Counted from the stretch's first letter, positions 1 through 7,597 are shown. The stretch: 26,586 nt of DNA from an uncultured Lachnospiraceae bacterium (GCA_910578795.1 CAJTSD010000048.1:1-26586), one strand, 5' to 3'. Notes: generated from the sequence alone by a model not told the origin. Program-made: numbers and translations.

Positions 1-1565
1 TCCCCAAATGTCCTGAGCACCTCATGCAACGGAATTTTTTTATCTTCCAAATAAGTTTTCCCACTATCATCTATTGGCGCATACGAATCCATCAATAACG
101 AAGAGCAATTAAACAAATTTGATTTCCCGTCCCCATGAAATCTCATATTGGCATATGCCAAAGCATACATTGAGGCGTCCTTTTCAACACCTATTAAACT
201 ATGTTCCCTTGCTATTTTATACTTTCTGTTCTTTTCCTCTTCACTAATAAGCTCTTCATTAATATTCTTTTTTATTTTAGCCAGTGCAGAAATCAGAAAC
301 GCACCTGTTCCACAACAAATATCAATAATCTTTGTATTTTCTCGAAACTTACTGTCTGAATAAAATTCTGCAATGTCACAAAATAATTCCGTAATATGCT
401 TTGGTGTTAAAACAATTCCCTTTTCCTTGGCATTTCCCTTTGTAAAACGCAAAAAAGTAGTATAAAACTCCCCCATTACATCAATACCATGATAATTTTC
501 TATAATTGCAATCACATTTTCATATAACGAATAAATACAACATGAAAGAACGGTATCTCCGTCGCAAAACAGCTTATTCTTCCCCTTCGGCGCCTGCATA
601 AGCTCATCTCTTGAAAGTAACCCGTTATAAAACTTAATCAAAGCCCTTCTTTTTCCCAATGGTATCTCATCTATGTCCCAAATGCCTTCAATATAATCCG
701 GCTCATATACGGTACCCGCACCATATAACGAATCCTTCAGAAATTTTGCCGCATTTTTTCCAATCGGATCAGAAAGCATTTTTTGTGATTTAGACGCATT
801 CTTTTTATCAATTGCATTTTTTGTGTCAATATACAATTTTGATTTTGTATTCGTCAGCCCCAAAACAATCGAGGAAATAAACCCTGCCTTGGAATTATCC
901 TCAATTCCATTCTGACGCAAAAAATTTGCGCAGCTTAATGTATATCTTCTTAATGTTTTTCGAACTGCCTCCTCCGTCTTGGCATAACGTTTTAACGCAA
1001 TTTCAATATGCCCTTCATATTGGCAAATTGAAAATGACGCTTTATCAAGACATTTATCCTCCAAAACCTCAACATCCGTATAGTTGCCTCCCTTTGGCCA
1101 TACAAATGAGGTCACTCTGCATTCATGAACAGACTGTCCCGATGCAGCAATTGCCACAACATCAAAACTATCCTTCAAAAAAGATGCGTACCATAATGCA
1201 CCGTTTATAGCATAATTTTCCGTTTCTTCCGCCAAACCATAACCATGCGTTTTGTAATTTTTCACATCTGAAAGGCTACTATGTTTATCTACACTCCCCT
1301 TGCACTCAATCACAACAATCACATTTGATTGTTCCTTTACTATCATAAAATCAGGCGTTCCTTTACTTTTCAATGTCTGCTTTTTTGATGCCTTGGAAAA
1401 AACATCACCAATCCAGTCATACTCTGTCCCATTGTAGCTGTCTTCTTTAAACCATGTAATTCCATTCACTTTAACATTTTGTGCTGAAGGATAACCATCT
1501 ATTGCACTTAGCGTTTCAGTAATAATACCCTTTGTAATTTGTTCACTTTTTTTTGATTTTGCCAT
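1..1565 (-). CDS. Restriction-modification fusion: PD-(D/E)XK nuclease plus N6-adenine DNA methylase (3' end outside window)
   Basis: The frame is open from an ATG at 1565 (GGAGG seven bases upstream) to the left edge, giving 521 residues without a stop. Residues 71-89 hold a nuclease signature: P71-D72, then hydrophobic strands, then E87-C-K89 (D-x14-E-x-K), as in HsdR-N/type IIG endonuclease domains. A helical linker follows (about 190-330). From about 335 it resembles the N6_Mtase/HsdM fold, with VLTPKHITELF (384-394) and the SAM-binding motif I IDICCGTGAFL (414-424). The catalytic NPPY motif IV and any target-recognition domain would lie beyond the edge, so activity and specificity cannot be judged. 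Fusion of both activities fits type IIG enzymes or a BcgI-like A subunit; a separate specificity subunit may follow. The gene is clearly more AT-rich than the housekeeping genes next to it, consistent with horizontal transfer. Confidence 0.85.
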   Translation of the reverse strand, partial: MAKSKKSEQITKGIITETLSAIDGYPSAQNVKVNGITWFKEDSYNGTEYDWIGDVFSKASKKQTLKSKGTPDFMIVKEQSNVIVVIECKGSVDKHSSLSDVKNYKTHGYGLAEETENYAINGALWYASFLKDSFDVVAIAASGQSVHECRVTSFVWPKGGNYTDVEVLEDKCLDKASFSICQYEGHIEIALKRYAKTEEAVRKTLRRYTLSCANFLRQNGIEDNSKAGFISSIVLGLTNTKSKLYIDTKNAIDKKNASKSQKMLSDPIGKNAAKFLKDSLYGAGTVYEPDYIEGIWDIDEIPLGKRRALIKFYNGLLSRDELMQAPKGKNKLFCDGDTVLSCCIYSLYENVIAIIENYHGIDVMGEFYTTFLRFTKGNAKEKGIVLTPKHITELFCDIAEFYSDSKFRENTKIIDICCGTGAFLISALAKIKKNINEELISEEEKNRKYKIAREHSLIGVEKDASMYALAYANMRFHGDGKSNLFNCSSLLMDSYAPIDDSGKTYLEDKKIPLHEVLRTFG

Positions 1566-1604
1566 GATGATTTCCTCCACTAATCTTTTCCGTAACCCAT
1601 ACTT

Positions 1605-1633
1605 ATTATAGAATATATGTTCTATGATTTCAA
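1605..1633 (-). promoter_or_regulatory. Sigma-A promoter of the restriction-modification gene
   Basis: On the minus strand TTGAAA (1633-1628) and a perfect TATAAT (1610-1605) are separated by exactly 17 bases. It lies 40 bases upstream of the ATG at 1565. The spacer is occupied by a palindrome (separate entry). Confidence 0.8.
1608..1625. promoter_or_regulatory. Palindromic operator candidate resembling a LexA/DinR box
   Basis: ATAGAA-TATATG-TTCTAT is a perfect inverted repeat with 6-base arms. Its core at 1611-1622 is GAATATATGTTC, which differs at one base from the Firmicutes LexA (DinR) pattern GAAC-N4-GTTC. It lies wholly between the -35 and -10 except for a three-base overlap with the -10, a position where a bound repressor would block RNA polymerase. 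The LexA assignment is inference from the pattern; another dimeric repressor could use the same site. Confidence 0.5.
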
Positions 1634-1666
1634 CCCCTTTTTGAAATTTTTTCTCCCTATAAATTC

Positions 1667-1692
1667 AAAAAAGGAGCGTTCCACAACACTCC
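1667..1692 (-). terminator. Intrinsic terminator downstream of the zinc-finger/HTH gene
   Basis: Read on the minus strand, GGAGTGTT and AACGCTCC form an 8-bp stem (one G-U pair) around a GTGG loop, directly followed by a run of six T. It lies 47 bases beyond the stop at 1739. Confidence 0.75.
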
Positions 1693-1738
1693 CTCTATTT
1701 CACCACAACATTTTCTTTGCATAAGCCCGACAGCCCGC

Positions 1739-2197
1739 TTACTTATCCCGCACAAAACGCCTCTGCCCCGTTTCGCCGCCTTTGTTCATCGCAAAGCCCT
1801 GCATATTTTCGCGCAGCTTCTCGCGCTGCTGCTTCTCGATGGTCAAATGAATATTCTTCTCGCACTCCGAACAGTATCTGCCGCTGCGCACTTCCTTCCC
1901 GCAGCCTTCACAGCGCAAAAACGATTTCGTACCCTCGACAATCTCGAAGCGTGACTCCTTTAACATCTCACGGATTGCCGCCTTGCTTACGCCGGTGTTC
2001 TTCTCGATGTCAACCGCCGACGCGCCGGGATTTTTTTCAATATAATTGCGCGTCTTTCCGTAATTGTCGTATTCCTTGATTCTGCACTTTTCGCAGTGAT
2101 ACTCTCCTAGTCCCTTGTAGACCAACACACCGCCGCAGCTATTACATACAGTCGGCACATCATAAATCTGTACATATTGCATCAATTTTGTATCCAT
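1739..2197 (-). CDS. Zinc-ribbon/HTH protein resembling flagellar operon protein YvyF (TIGR03826-like)
   Basis: A 152-residue soluble protein. An N-terminal CxxC/CxxC ribbon (C18, C21, C35, C38) is followed by a helix-turn-helix-like segment (about 45-85) and a second CxxC/CxxC pair (C96, C99, C109, C112), then a charged helical tail. This order of ribbon, HTH and ribbon matches the YvyF family found in flagellar operons of Bacilli and Clostridia, whose molecular role is poorly known; a regulatory or nucleic-acid-binding job is the natural guess. An in-frame GTG lies 18 bases upstream, but the ATG at 2197 is preferred because GAGGGGG sits about eight bases before it. The gene has its own extended -10 promoter and a terminator, so it is monocistronic and not embedded in a flagellar operon here. 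Confidence 0.6.
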   Translation of the reverse strand: MDTKLMQYVQIYDVPTVCNSCGGVLVYKGLGEYHCEKCRIKEYDNYGKTRNYIEKNPGASAVDIEKNTGVSKAAIREMLKESRFEIVEGTKSFLRCEGCGKEVRSGRYCSECEKNIHLTIEKQQREKLRENMQGFAMNKGGETGQRRFVRDK

Positions 2198-2292
2198 ACA
2201 GCGTCCCCCTCTCACTCTGCAGGCAATCCATTCTGACAGCCTTAGACAGGCTTTCGTATGCTGACATAACCTAACAGTTTAAGTTTACTGTA

Positions 2293-2301
2293 ATTATAAC
2301 A
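2293..2301 (-). promoter_or_regulatory. Extended -10 promoter for the zinc-ribbon/HTH gene
   Basis: Minus-strand TGTTATAAT is a perfect -10 hexamer with a TGn extension, 95 bases upstream of the ATG at 2197. No good -35 is present at 17 bases (AGGAAA). A small hairpin (AGCCT, 5-base loop, AGGCT; 2239-2253) lies in the leader, without a T run. Confidence 0.5.
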
Positions 2302-2347
2302 CAACTGCAGTGCATTTCCTACTATTTTTTGTGCCACATATGAATAA

Positions 2348-3790
2348 TTACAACAATTCCTTCAAAACCCGGTTTACCATACCCGGGTCCGCTTTTCCCT
2401 TCATCGCTTTCATGGTCTGCCCGACCAAAAAACCAAGCGCCCGCTCCTTTCCGCCGCGGTAATCCTCCACCGACTGCGGATTGGCGGCAAGCACTTCCTC
2501 AATGGTCGTTCTGAGCGCAGTTTCATCATTCACGGTTCCCAGCCCATGCTCCTCCACATACTGTTTCGGGTTAACATCTTTCTCAAACATCACTTCAAAG
2601 ACTTCCTTCGCCACAGAAGAATTAATCTCCTTACCGTCCACAAGCGCAATTAGCTTTGCAAGATTTTGGGGTGAAAAGCGAATCTCCTGCGCGTCCATGC
2701 CCTTCTCCTTCAAAAGCCGGAGCGTTTCACCCATCAGCCAGTTTGACACCTTTTTAGGCTGATTGCAGATTGCCACCGTCTCCTCAAACAAATCCGCCAT
2801 ATGCTTTGTATCCGTAATAATGCCAATGTCGTACTCCGGAATGTCAAACACTTCTTTATAACGCGCCATTTTTTCCTCACGAAACTCGGGCAGACCGTCC
2901 CTTATCGCGGCAATCCACGCATCACTGATATACACGGGCACCAAATCAGGGTCCGGAAAATAGCGGTAGTCCTGCGCGTCCTCCTTGGAACGCATCGCAT
3001 AAGAATATTCCTTATGATCGTCCCAGCGTCTTGTCTCCTGTATCACCTGCTGCCCCGCCTCAAGCAGCTCAATCTGACGCTCACGCTCATGTTCAATCGC
3101 ATGCGTAATCGCACGGAATGAATTCAGATTCTTCATCTCTGTACGTGTTCCAAATCTCTCCGCACCCACTTCGCGCACGGACAAATTGACATCGGCACGC
3201 ATCGAACCTTCGTTCAGCTTGCAGTCTGACGCACCCAAATACTGTATCGTCATGCGAAGCTTTTCAAGGTAAGCAATCACTTCCTCGGCGCTGCGCATAT
3301 CCGGTTCCGACACAATCTCAATCAGCGGCACGCCCGATCGGTTATAATCCACAAGCGAACAGTCCTCCCACTCGTCGTGAAGCAGCTTTCCCGCGTCCTC
3401 CTCCATGTGGATTTCATGAATACCGACGCTCTTTTTTCCGTCCGCCGTCTCAATCTCCACATGACCGTTTCGGCAGATTGGCAGGTAAAGTTGACTGATT
3501 TGATAATTCTGCGGATTGTCCGGATAAAAGTAATTCTTCCGGTCAAATTTACACAGACGCGTGATTTCGCAGTTTGTCGCAAGTCCCACTGCCATCGCGT
3601 ATTCCACCACCTGTTTATTGAGCACAGGAAGCGTTCCCGGCATTCCAGTGCACACGGGACAGGTATGCGTATTCGGCGCTCCTCCAAATTCCGTGGAACA
3701 GCCGCAGAATATTTTCGTCTTAGTTGCAAGTTCCACATGCACTTCAAGACCAATCACTGTTTCATATTGCTTTGCATATTGCACTGACAT
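2348..3790 (-). CDS. gatB: Aspartyl/glutamyl-tRNA(Asn/Gln) amidotransferase subunit B
   Basis: GatB is the kinase and tRNA-binding subunit of the heterotrimeric GatCAB amidotransferase. It phosphorylates the side chain of Asp-tRNA(Asn) or Glu-tRNA(Gln) and receives ammonia from GatA. The 480-residue product has the family's usual length. The N-terminus shows IGLEVHVEL (13-21) and the structural zinc cysteines C29, C31, C44 and C47 (CGC and CPVC). The cradle domain continues to about residue 300, and the C-terminus is the helical, YqeY-like tRNA-binding domain, ending in a typical GMVNRVLKELL. It is the last gene of aspS-gatC-gatA-gatB, 21 bases after gatA. The ATG at 3790 matches the family start. 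No convincing terminator follows. Confidence 0.97.
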   Translation of the reverse strand: MSVQYAKQYETVIGLEVHVELATKTKIFCGCSTEFGGAPNTHTCPVCTGMPGTLPVLNKQVVEYAMAVGLATNCEITRLCKFDRKNYFYPDNPQNYQISQLYLPICRNGHVEIETADGKKSVGIHEIHMEEDAGKLLHDEWEDCSLVDYNRSGVPLIEIVSEPDMRSAEEVIAYLEKLRMTIQYLGASDCKLNEGSMRADVNLSVREVGAERFGTRTEMKNLNSFRAITHAIEHERERQIELLEAGQQVIQETRRWDDHKEYSYAMRSKEDAQDYRYFPDPDLVPVYISDAWIAAIRDGLPEFREEKMARYKEVFDIPEYDIGIITDTKHMADLFEETVAICNQPKKVSNWLMGETLRLLKEKGMDAQEIRFSPQNLAKLIALVDGKEINSSVAKEVFEVMFEKDVNPKQYVEEHGLGTVNDETALRTTIEEVLAANPQSVEDYRGGKERALGFLVGQTMKAMKGKADPGMVNRVLKELL

Positions 3791-3811
3791 CTCTCTTATC
3801 CCTGTCCTTTC

Positions 3812-5266
3812 CTAATGTTCCATGCCAAACGCGCCGCGCAGCTGTTCGTAAGTGTAGGCTGCCCGCAGCAGTTTTTTCTCCTGAAAGCTGTCCGCAATCA
3901 ACTGTAACCCAATCGGAAGCCCTTTTGTGTCCTTTCCGCACGGAACGGAAATTGCCGGCAGTCCCGCAAGATTTACGGAGATTGTATAAATGTCGCCAAG
4001 ATACATTTTGAGCGGGTCCGATAAGCTCTCGCCAAGCCTTGGCGCAGTCGTCGGCGCAACAGGTCCTAAAATTAAATCAAAGTTCGCAAACGCGTCGTCA
4101 AACGCCTTTTTAATCATAGCCTTTACCTTTAATGCCTTGAGATAATACGCATCGTAATAGCCGGAGCTTAACACAAACGAGCCGAGCATAATCCTGCGCT
4201 TTACCTCTGCGCCAAAGCCCTCCGAACGCGTCTTTTTGTACATCTCGTGCAGCCCGTCAAATTCCTGTGCACGGTACCCGTATTTCACACCGTCGAAGCG
4301 CTCCAGGTTCGAGCTTGCCTCGGCAGACGCGATGGTATAATAGGTCGGAATTGCATATTCAACCAGCCCCAAATCAAACTCCTCAACGACAGCGCCTTTC
4401 GCCGCAAGCGCATCTGCCGCCGCAAGCACAGCCTTGCCAACTTCCGCGTCAAGCCCCTCGCCGAAATAGTCCCGCGGAATACCAATCCGCAGCCCCGCCG
4501 CATCGAACGTCAGTGCAGCCGTAAAATCCGTATCCTCCCGTTTTACGGACGTGGAATCCTTTTCGTCCTGCGCGGCAATTGCCTCCAACACCGCAGCGCA
4601 GTCCGATACATTTTTCGTCAAAGGTCCAATCTGATCCAGGGAAGAGCCGTACGCAATCAGCCCATACCTCGAAACCGTTCCATAAGTCGGCTTTAAACCC
4701 ACCACACCGCAAAAAGACGCCGGCTGCCGTATCGAACCGCCTGTATCCGAACCGAGCGCAAAGAAACATTCGTTCGATGCCACTGCCGCTGCCGAACCGC
4801 CTGACGACCCTCCCGGCACATGCGCCAGATTCCACGGATTTTTCGTTTCTCCATACGCGGAGGTTTCCGTCGTGGAACCCATTGCAAATTCGTCCATATT
4901 TGTCTTTCCGATTATCACCGCGCCCGCTTGTTCCAGCCTTTTCACCACTTCTGCCGAATAAGCCGGAACAAAATTCCCCAGTATTTTTGATGCGCATGTG
5001 GTCAACATTCCTTCTGTGCACAAATTGTCTTTGACTGCCACAGGCACCCCCGCAAACGGTCCGGTAAGCGCACCCGATGCAATCTGTTCCTGCGCCCGTT
5101 GTGCCGCCGCAAGCGCCGCTTCTTTATCGATTGTCACATAAGCGTTGATTGCCCCTTCCGTTTCCCCTATCCGTGCAAGCGCTGCCTCCATTGCCTGCAC
5201 GGCAGTTGCCTTTCCCTCTTTGATTGCCGCCGCAAGCTCCACGGCGCTATATGATAATAAATCCAT
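3812..5266 (-). CDS. gatA: Aspartyl/glutamyl-tRNA(Asn/Gln) amidotransferase subunit A
   Basis: GatA is the glutaminase subunit: an amidase-signature enzyme that releases ammonia from glutamine for channelling to GatB. The product is 484 residues, the normal length. The Ser-cisSer-Lys triad is intact: K79 (in PVAVKDN), S154 (in PGGSSGGS) and S178 (in GSDTGGSIRQPA), the same numbering as in well-studied Gram-positive GatA. A GTG lies one codon upstream of the ATG at 5266; the ATG is preferred because the AGGAG is six bases from it. It is 13 bases after gatC and 21 bases before gatB, so the three subunits are co-translated. Confidence 0.97.
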   Translation of the reverse strand: MDLLSYSAVELAAAIKEGKATAVQAMEAALARIGETEGAINAYVTIDKEAALAAAQRAQEQIASGALTGPFAGVPVAVKDNLCTEGMLTTCASKILGNFVPAYSAEVVKRLEQAGAVIIGKTNMDEFAMGSTTETSAYGETKNPWNLAHVPGGSSGGSAAAVASNECFFALGSDTGGSIRQPASFCGVVGLKPTYGTVSRYGLIAYGSSLDQIGPLTKNVSDCAAVLEAIAAQDEKDSTSVKREDTDFTAALTFDAAGLRIGIPRDYFGEGLDAEVGKAVLAAADALAAKGAVVEEFDLGLVEYAIPTYYTIASAEASSNLERFDGVKYGYRAQEFDGLHEMYKKTRSEGFGAEVKRRIMLGSFVLSSGYYDAYYLKALKVKAMIKKAFDDAFANFDLILGPVAPTTAPRLGESLSDPLKMYLGDIYTISVNLAGLPAISVPCGKDTKGLPIGLQLIADSFQEKKLLRAAYTYEQLRGAFGMEH

Positions 5267-5279
5267 CACAATCTCCTCT

Positions 5280-5570
5280 TTATATTGTTATAGGCACGAT
5301 AAACATGTTGTCTTTTTGTTCCGGCGCATTTTCCAACGTATCCCTGCTCCCGTCGCCGTTTGTCACAACGTCCTTACGAAAAACATTCTGCACGGGAAAC
5401 ACATGCGACATCGGTTCAATCCCTGTTGTATCAAGCTCTCCAAGCTTGTCAATATAATCCAGCATTCGCCCCATATCCTTCTTTGCCTGCGCTTTCTCCT
5501 CGTCAGAAAGCGCGAGCTTCGCAAGAATTCCCACATATTCAATCGTTTCATCAGAAATAATATTAGCCAT
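5280..5570 (-). CDS. gatC: Aspartyl/glutamyl-tRNA(Asn/Gln) amidotransferase subunit C
   Basis: GatC is the small belt-like subunit that wraps the GatA-GatB interface. The 96-residue product begins with a helical pair (IEYVGILAKLALSDEE, about 9-24) and continues through LDYIDKLGELDTTGIEPMSH, both typical of the family, and ends in a short extended tail. The frame is open further upstream, but the ATG at 5570 is preferred: GGAGG lies seven bases before it, and the upstream extension is encoded by the adjacent hairpin sequence. The preceding 112-base gap to aspS is filled by two large inverted repeats, in contrast to the tight gatC-gatA-gatB spacing. Confidence 0.95.
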   Translation of the reverse strand: MANIISDETIEYVGILAKLALSDEEKAQAKKDMGRMLDYIDKLGELDTTGIEPMSHVFPVQNVFRKDVVTNGDGSRDTLENAPEQKDNMFIVPITI

Positions 5571-5592
5571 TTCAACCTCCCTACTTTCTTTT

Positions 5593-5618
5593 GAAGAACG
5601 CCGCCCTTTGCGTTCTTC
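5593..5618. repeat. Inverted repeat (hairpin) just upstream of gatC
   Basis: GAAGAACG (5593-5600) and CGTTCTTC (5611-5618) are perfect 8-base arms around a 10-base loop. It lies 22 bases before the gatC start, close to its Shine-Dalgarno sequence. There is no T run on the minus strand, so it is not a terminator. Confidence 0.75.
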
Positions 5619-5619
5619 C

Positions 5620-5682
5620 AGCACGAAACCTTAGATTTTCTTAGTTCGCGTTTTGTGCGGACTTAGAAAATCTTTTCGTGCT
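5620..5682. repeat. Large 63-base hairpin between aspS and gatC
   Basis: The arms are AGCACGAAA/TTTCGTGCT (9 bp), then AGATTTTCT/AGAAAATCT (9 bp) after a 4-base CCTT bulge on one side, one T-T mismatch, then AGTTCGC/GCGGACT (7 bp with one wobble) around a 7-base loop. It begins at the base next to the aspS stop codon. No T run follows. It could be an RNA-processing or stability element that sets the aspS to gatCAB ratio, or a dispersed palindromic repeat. Confidence 0.8.
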
Positions 5683-7419
5683 TTAATCCCGAACCTTAAT
5701 ATGCACCTCCCGAAGCTGCTGCTCCGTCACGTCATTCGGCGCACCGCACATCAAATCCTGCGCCGAACCGCTCATCGGGAACACAATCGTTTCTCGGATA
5801 TTCTCCTCATTCTTAAGCAGCATCAGCATTCTGTCCACCCCCGGCGCCATTCCCGCATGCGGCGGAGCGCCAAACTGGAACGCCTGATACAACGCGCCAA
5901 ACTTCGCCTTAAGCGTTTCCTCGTCATACCCCGCAATCGCAAATGCCTTTACCATAATATCAATATCATGGTTTCTGACCGCGCCGCTTGACAGCTCCAC
6001 ACCGTTGCACACAATATCATACTGGTACGCCAAAATCTCCAGCGGATTTTCCTGCTCAAGCGCCGCAAGCCCCCCCTGCGGCATCGAAAACGGATTGTGC
6101 GTAAAGCCAATCTGCTTCGTTTCCGGATCGCGCTCATACATCGGAAAATCATTTACATAACAAAACCGATACGCATTCTTCTCACACAAGTCAAGCTTCT
6201 CTCCAAGCTCCGTGCGAAGCTGTCCCGCATAATAATTGGCACGCTCCTCCCTATCCGCTATAAAGAAAATCGTATCGCCTGCCGCAAGCGCCGCAAGATC
6301 CGCAAAATCCTGCTTCAGCTCCTGCGGAATAAACTTGTCAATCGGTCCCTTATAACTCATATCATCCGCAATCTCAAGATACCCAAGACCGCCCATGCCC
6401 AAGCCGGTCGCAAAACTGAGCAATTTCTCATGAAAGCCCTTCGACATCTCGGCATGTACTTTAATTGCACGTACCGTCCTGCCAAGAAACGGCTTAAAGC
6501 TGCACTTTTGGAAAAAGTCAGTCACATCTATAATCCGCAGCGGATTGCGCAAATCCGGCTTATCCGTTCCAAACTCCAGCATTGCCTGCTGATAGCTAAT
6601 CACAGGATACGGCGCCTTCGTAACGGCATATCCCTTTGGCGCAAACTTTTCAAATGTGGCAGAGAGTACCTCCTCGCCCACCCGGAACACATCTTCCTGC
6701 GTCGCAAAACTCATCTCAAAATCAAGCTGATAAAACTCCCCCGGCGAACGGTCCGCCCGCGCGTCCTCATCACGAAAGCACGGCGCAATCTGAAAATATT
6801 TGTCAAACCCCGACACCATCAAAAGTTGTTTATACTGCTGCGGCGCCTGCGGAAGCGCGTAAAATTTCCCTTTATATTTCCTTGAGGGCACAATATAATC
6901 CCTGGCACCCTCCGGCGACGATGCGCACAAAATCGGCGTCTGAATCTCAAGGAATCCAAGTTCTGTCATCTTCTGACGCAAAAAAGCAATCACCTGCGAG
7001 CGGAAAACCATATTATCCCGCACCTTTGCGTTTCTCAAATCCAAATAGCGGTACTTTAACCGCACCTCCTCGCGTGTTTCCTTTGAAGTCATAATCTCAA
7101 ACGGAAGCTGCTGATATACTTTTCCAAGAACCGTCACCTTCTTTGCCTCAAGCTCAATGGTTCCCGTCGGTATTTTAGGGTTGTAGGTTTCCGCATCTCT
7201 CTTTTCAACCAATCCCTCAACAGATACGCACATCTCCTTGGTAATCCCGCGCAAAAGCGTTGTGTCACGCATCACCACCTGCAAAACGCCGTACATATCC
7301 CGCAAATCAATAAAAGAAACACCGCCGTGATCGCGTATGTTTTCCACCCACCCCGCAACCTGTAATGTCGTTCCAATGTGTTCTTCGCCAATCTCTTTCA
7401 TCGTCATATCCCGATACAT
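5683..7419 (-). CDS. aspS: Aspartyl-tRNA synthetase, probably non-discriminating (Asp/Asn)
   Basis: Class II synthetase that charges tRNA(Asp), and here probably also tRNA(Asn), with aspartate. The 578-residue product has an OB-fold anticodon domain (1-110), then the class II core carrying the bacterial insertion domain. Motif 2 is FRDEDARADRSPGEFYQLD, one residue longer than the common ADRQPEFTQ form, and motif 3 is PHAGMAPGVDRMLMLL; both resemble a recognised AspRS subgroup. RDHGG places a histidine at position 31, the residue that mutational work on Pseudomonas AspRS links to relaxed anticodon discrimination. Together with gatCAB directly downstream, this suggests indirect Asn-tRNA synthesis. 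The start at 7419 has GAGGAGGAG seven bases before it. The gene has a strong promoter and a long structured leader. Confidence 0.95.
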   Translation of the reverse strand: MYRDMTMKEIGEEHIGTTLQVAGWVENIRDHGGVSFIDLRDMYGVLQVVMRDTTLLRGITKEMCVSVEGLVEKRDAETYNPKIPTGTIELEAKKVTVLGKVYQQLPFEIMTSKETREEVRLKYRYLDLRNAKVRDNMVFRSQVIAFLRQKMTELGFLEIQTPILCASSPEGARDYIVPSRKYKGKFYALPQAPQQYKQLLMVSGFDKYFQIAPCFRDEDARADRSPGEFYQLDFEMSFATQEDVFRVGEEVLSATFEKFAPKGYAVTKAPYPVISYQQAMLEFGTDKPDLRNPLRIIDVTDFFQKCSFKPFLGRTVRAIKVHAEMSKGFHEKLLSFATGLGMGGLGYLEIADDMSYKGPIDKFIPQELKQDFADLAALAAGDTIFFIADREERANYYAGQLRTELGEKLDLCEKNAYRFCYVNDFPMYERDPETKQIGFTHNPFSMPQGGLAALEQENPLEILAYQYDIVCNGVELSSGAVRNHDIDIMVKAFAIAGYDEETLKAKFGALYQAFQFGAPPHAGMAPGVDRMLMLLKNEENIRETIVFPMSGSAQDLMCGAPNDVTEQQLREVHIKVRD

Positions 7420-7437
7420 TTTTTCTCCTCCTCTGAT

Positions 7438-7547
7438 AAGACAAGGAACGTCCCGGTATACAGATGTACGCCGGGACGGATAAGCTTCATGATTCGATTG
7501 ACAAATGCATCACAAAAACATCTATATACCAGTGACGCCGTTGTCTT
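7438..7547 (-). promoter_or_regulatory. Structured aspS leader with two competing RNA folds
   Basis: One fold pairs 7518-7530 (ACATCTATATACC) with 7455-7467 (GGTATACAGATGT), one wobble, closed by AAGACAA/TTGTCTT at the outer ends (7438-7444 and 7541-7547). The other is a local hairpin, GTCCCGG/CCGGGAC (7450-7456 and 7471-7477), with an inner TACA/TGTA stem. Both use 7455-7467, so they exclude each other. The local hairpin ends about 18 bases before the aspS Shine-Dalgarno sequence. I see no T-box signature (AGGGTGGNACCGCG) and no terminator T run, so any control would more likely act on translation. Confidence 0.45.
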
Positions 7548-7567
7548 TTATTTCCATAAAATACCAT
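7487..7567 (-). CDS. Possible 26-codon leader ORF upstream of aspS
   Basis: An ATG at 7567 is preceded seven bases earlier by AGGA, and the frame runs 26 codons to a TGA. The peptide is basic, then hydrophobic (around QRRHWYIDVFVMHL), and contains no run of Asp or Asn codons. It lies across one arm of the competing RNA structures, so translating it would affect the fold. It may equally be chance; there is no homology evidence. Confidence 0.15.
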   Translation of the reverse strand: MVFYGNKRQRRHWYIDVFVMHLSIES

Positions 7568-7597
7568 ATGAATTTCCTGTTTATTACAATCTTAGAA

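Noticed and set aside
2216..2347. Terminator after gatB
   Set aside because: The only stem (AGCCT/AGGCT near 2239-2253) lies inside the leader of the next gene and has no T run; the T-rich stretch near 2332 has no stem before it.
6097..6885. Long plus-strand open frame opposite aspS
   Set aside because: It lies fully antisense to a gene with intact synthetase motifs, has no ribosome-binding site, and its Arg/Leu/Ile-rich composition is typical of a shadow frame.
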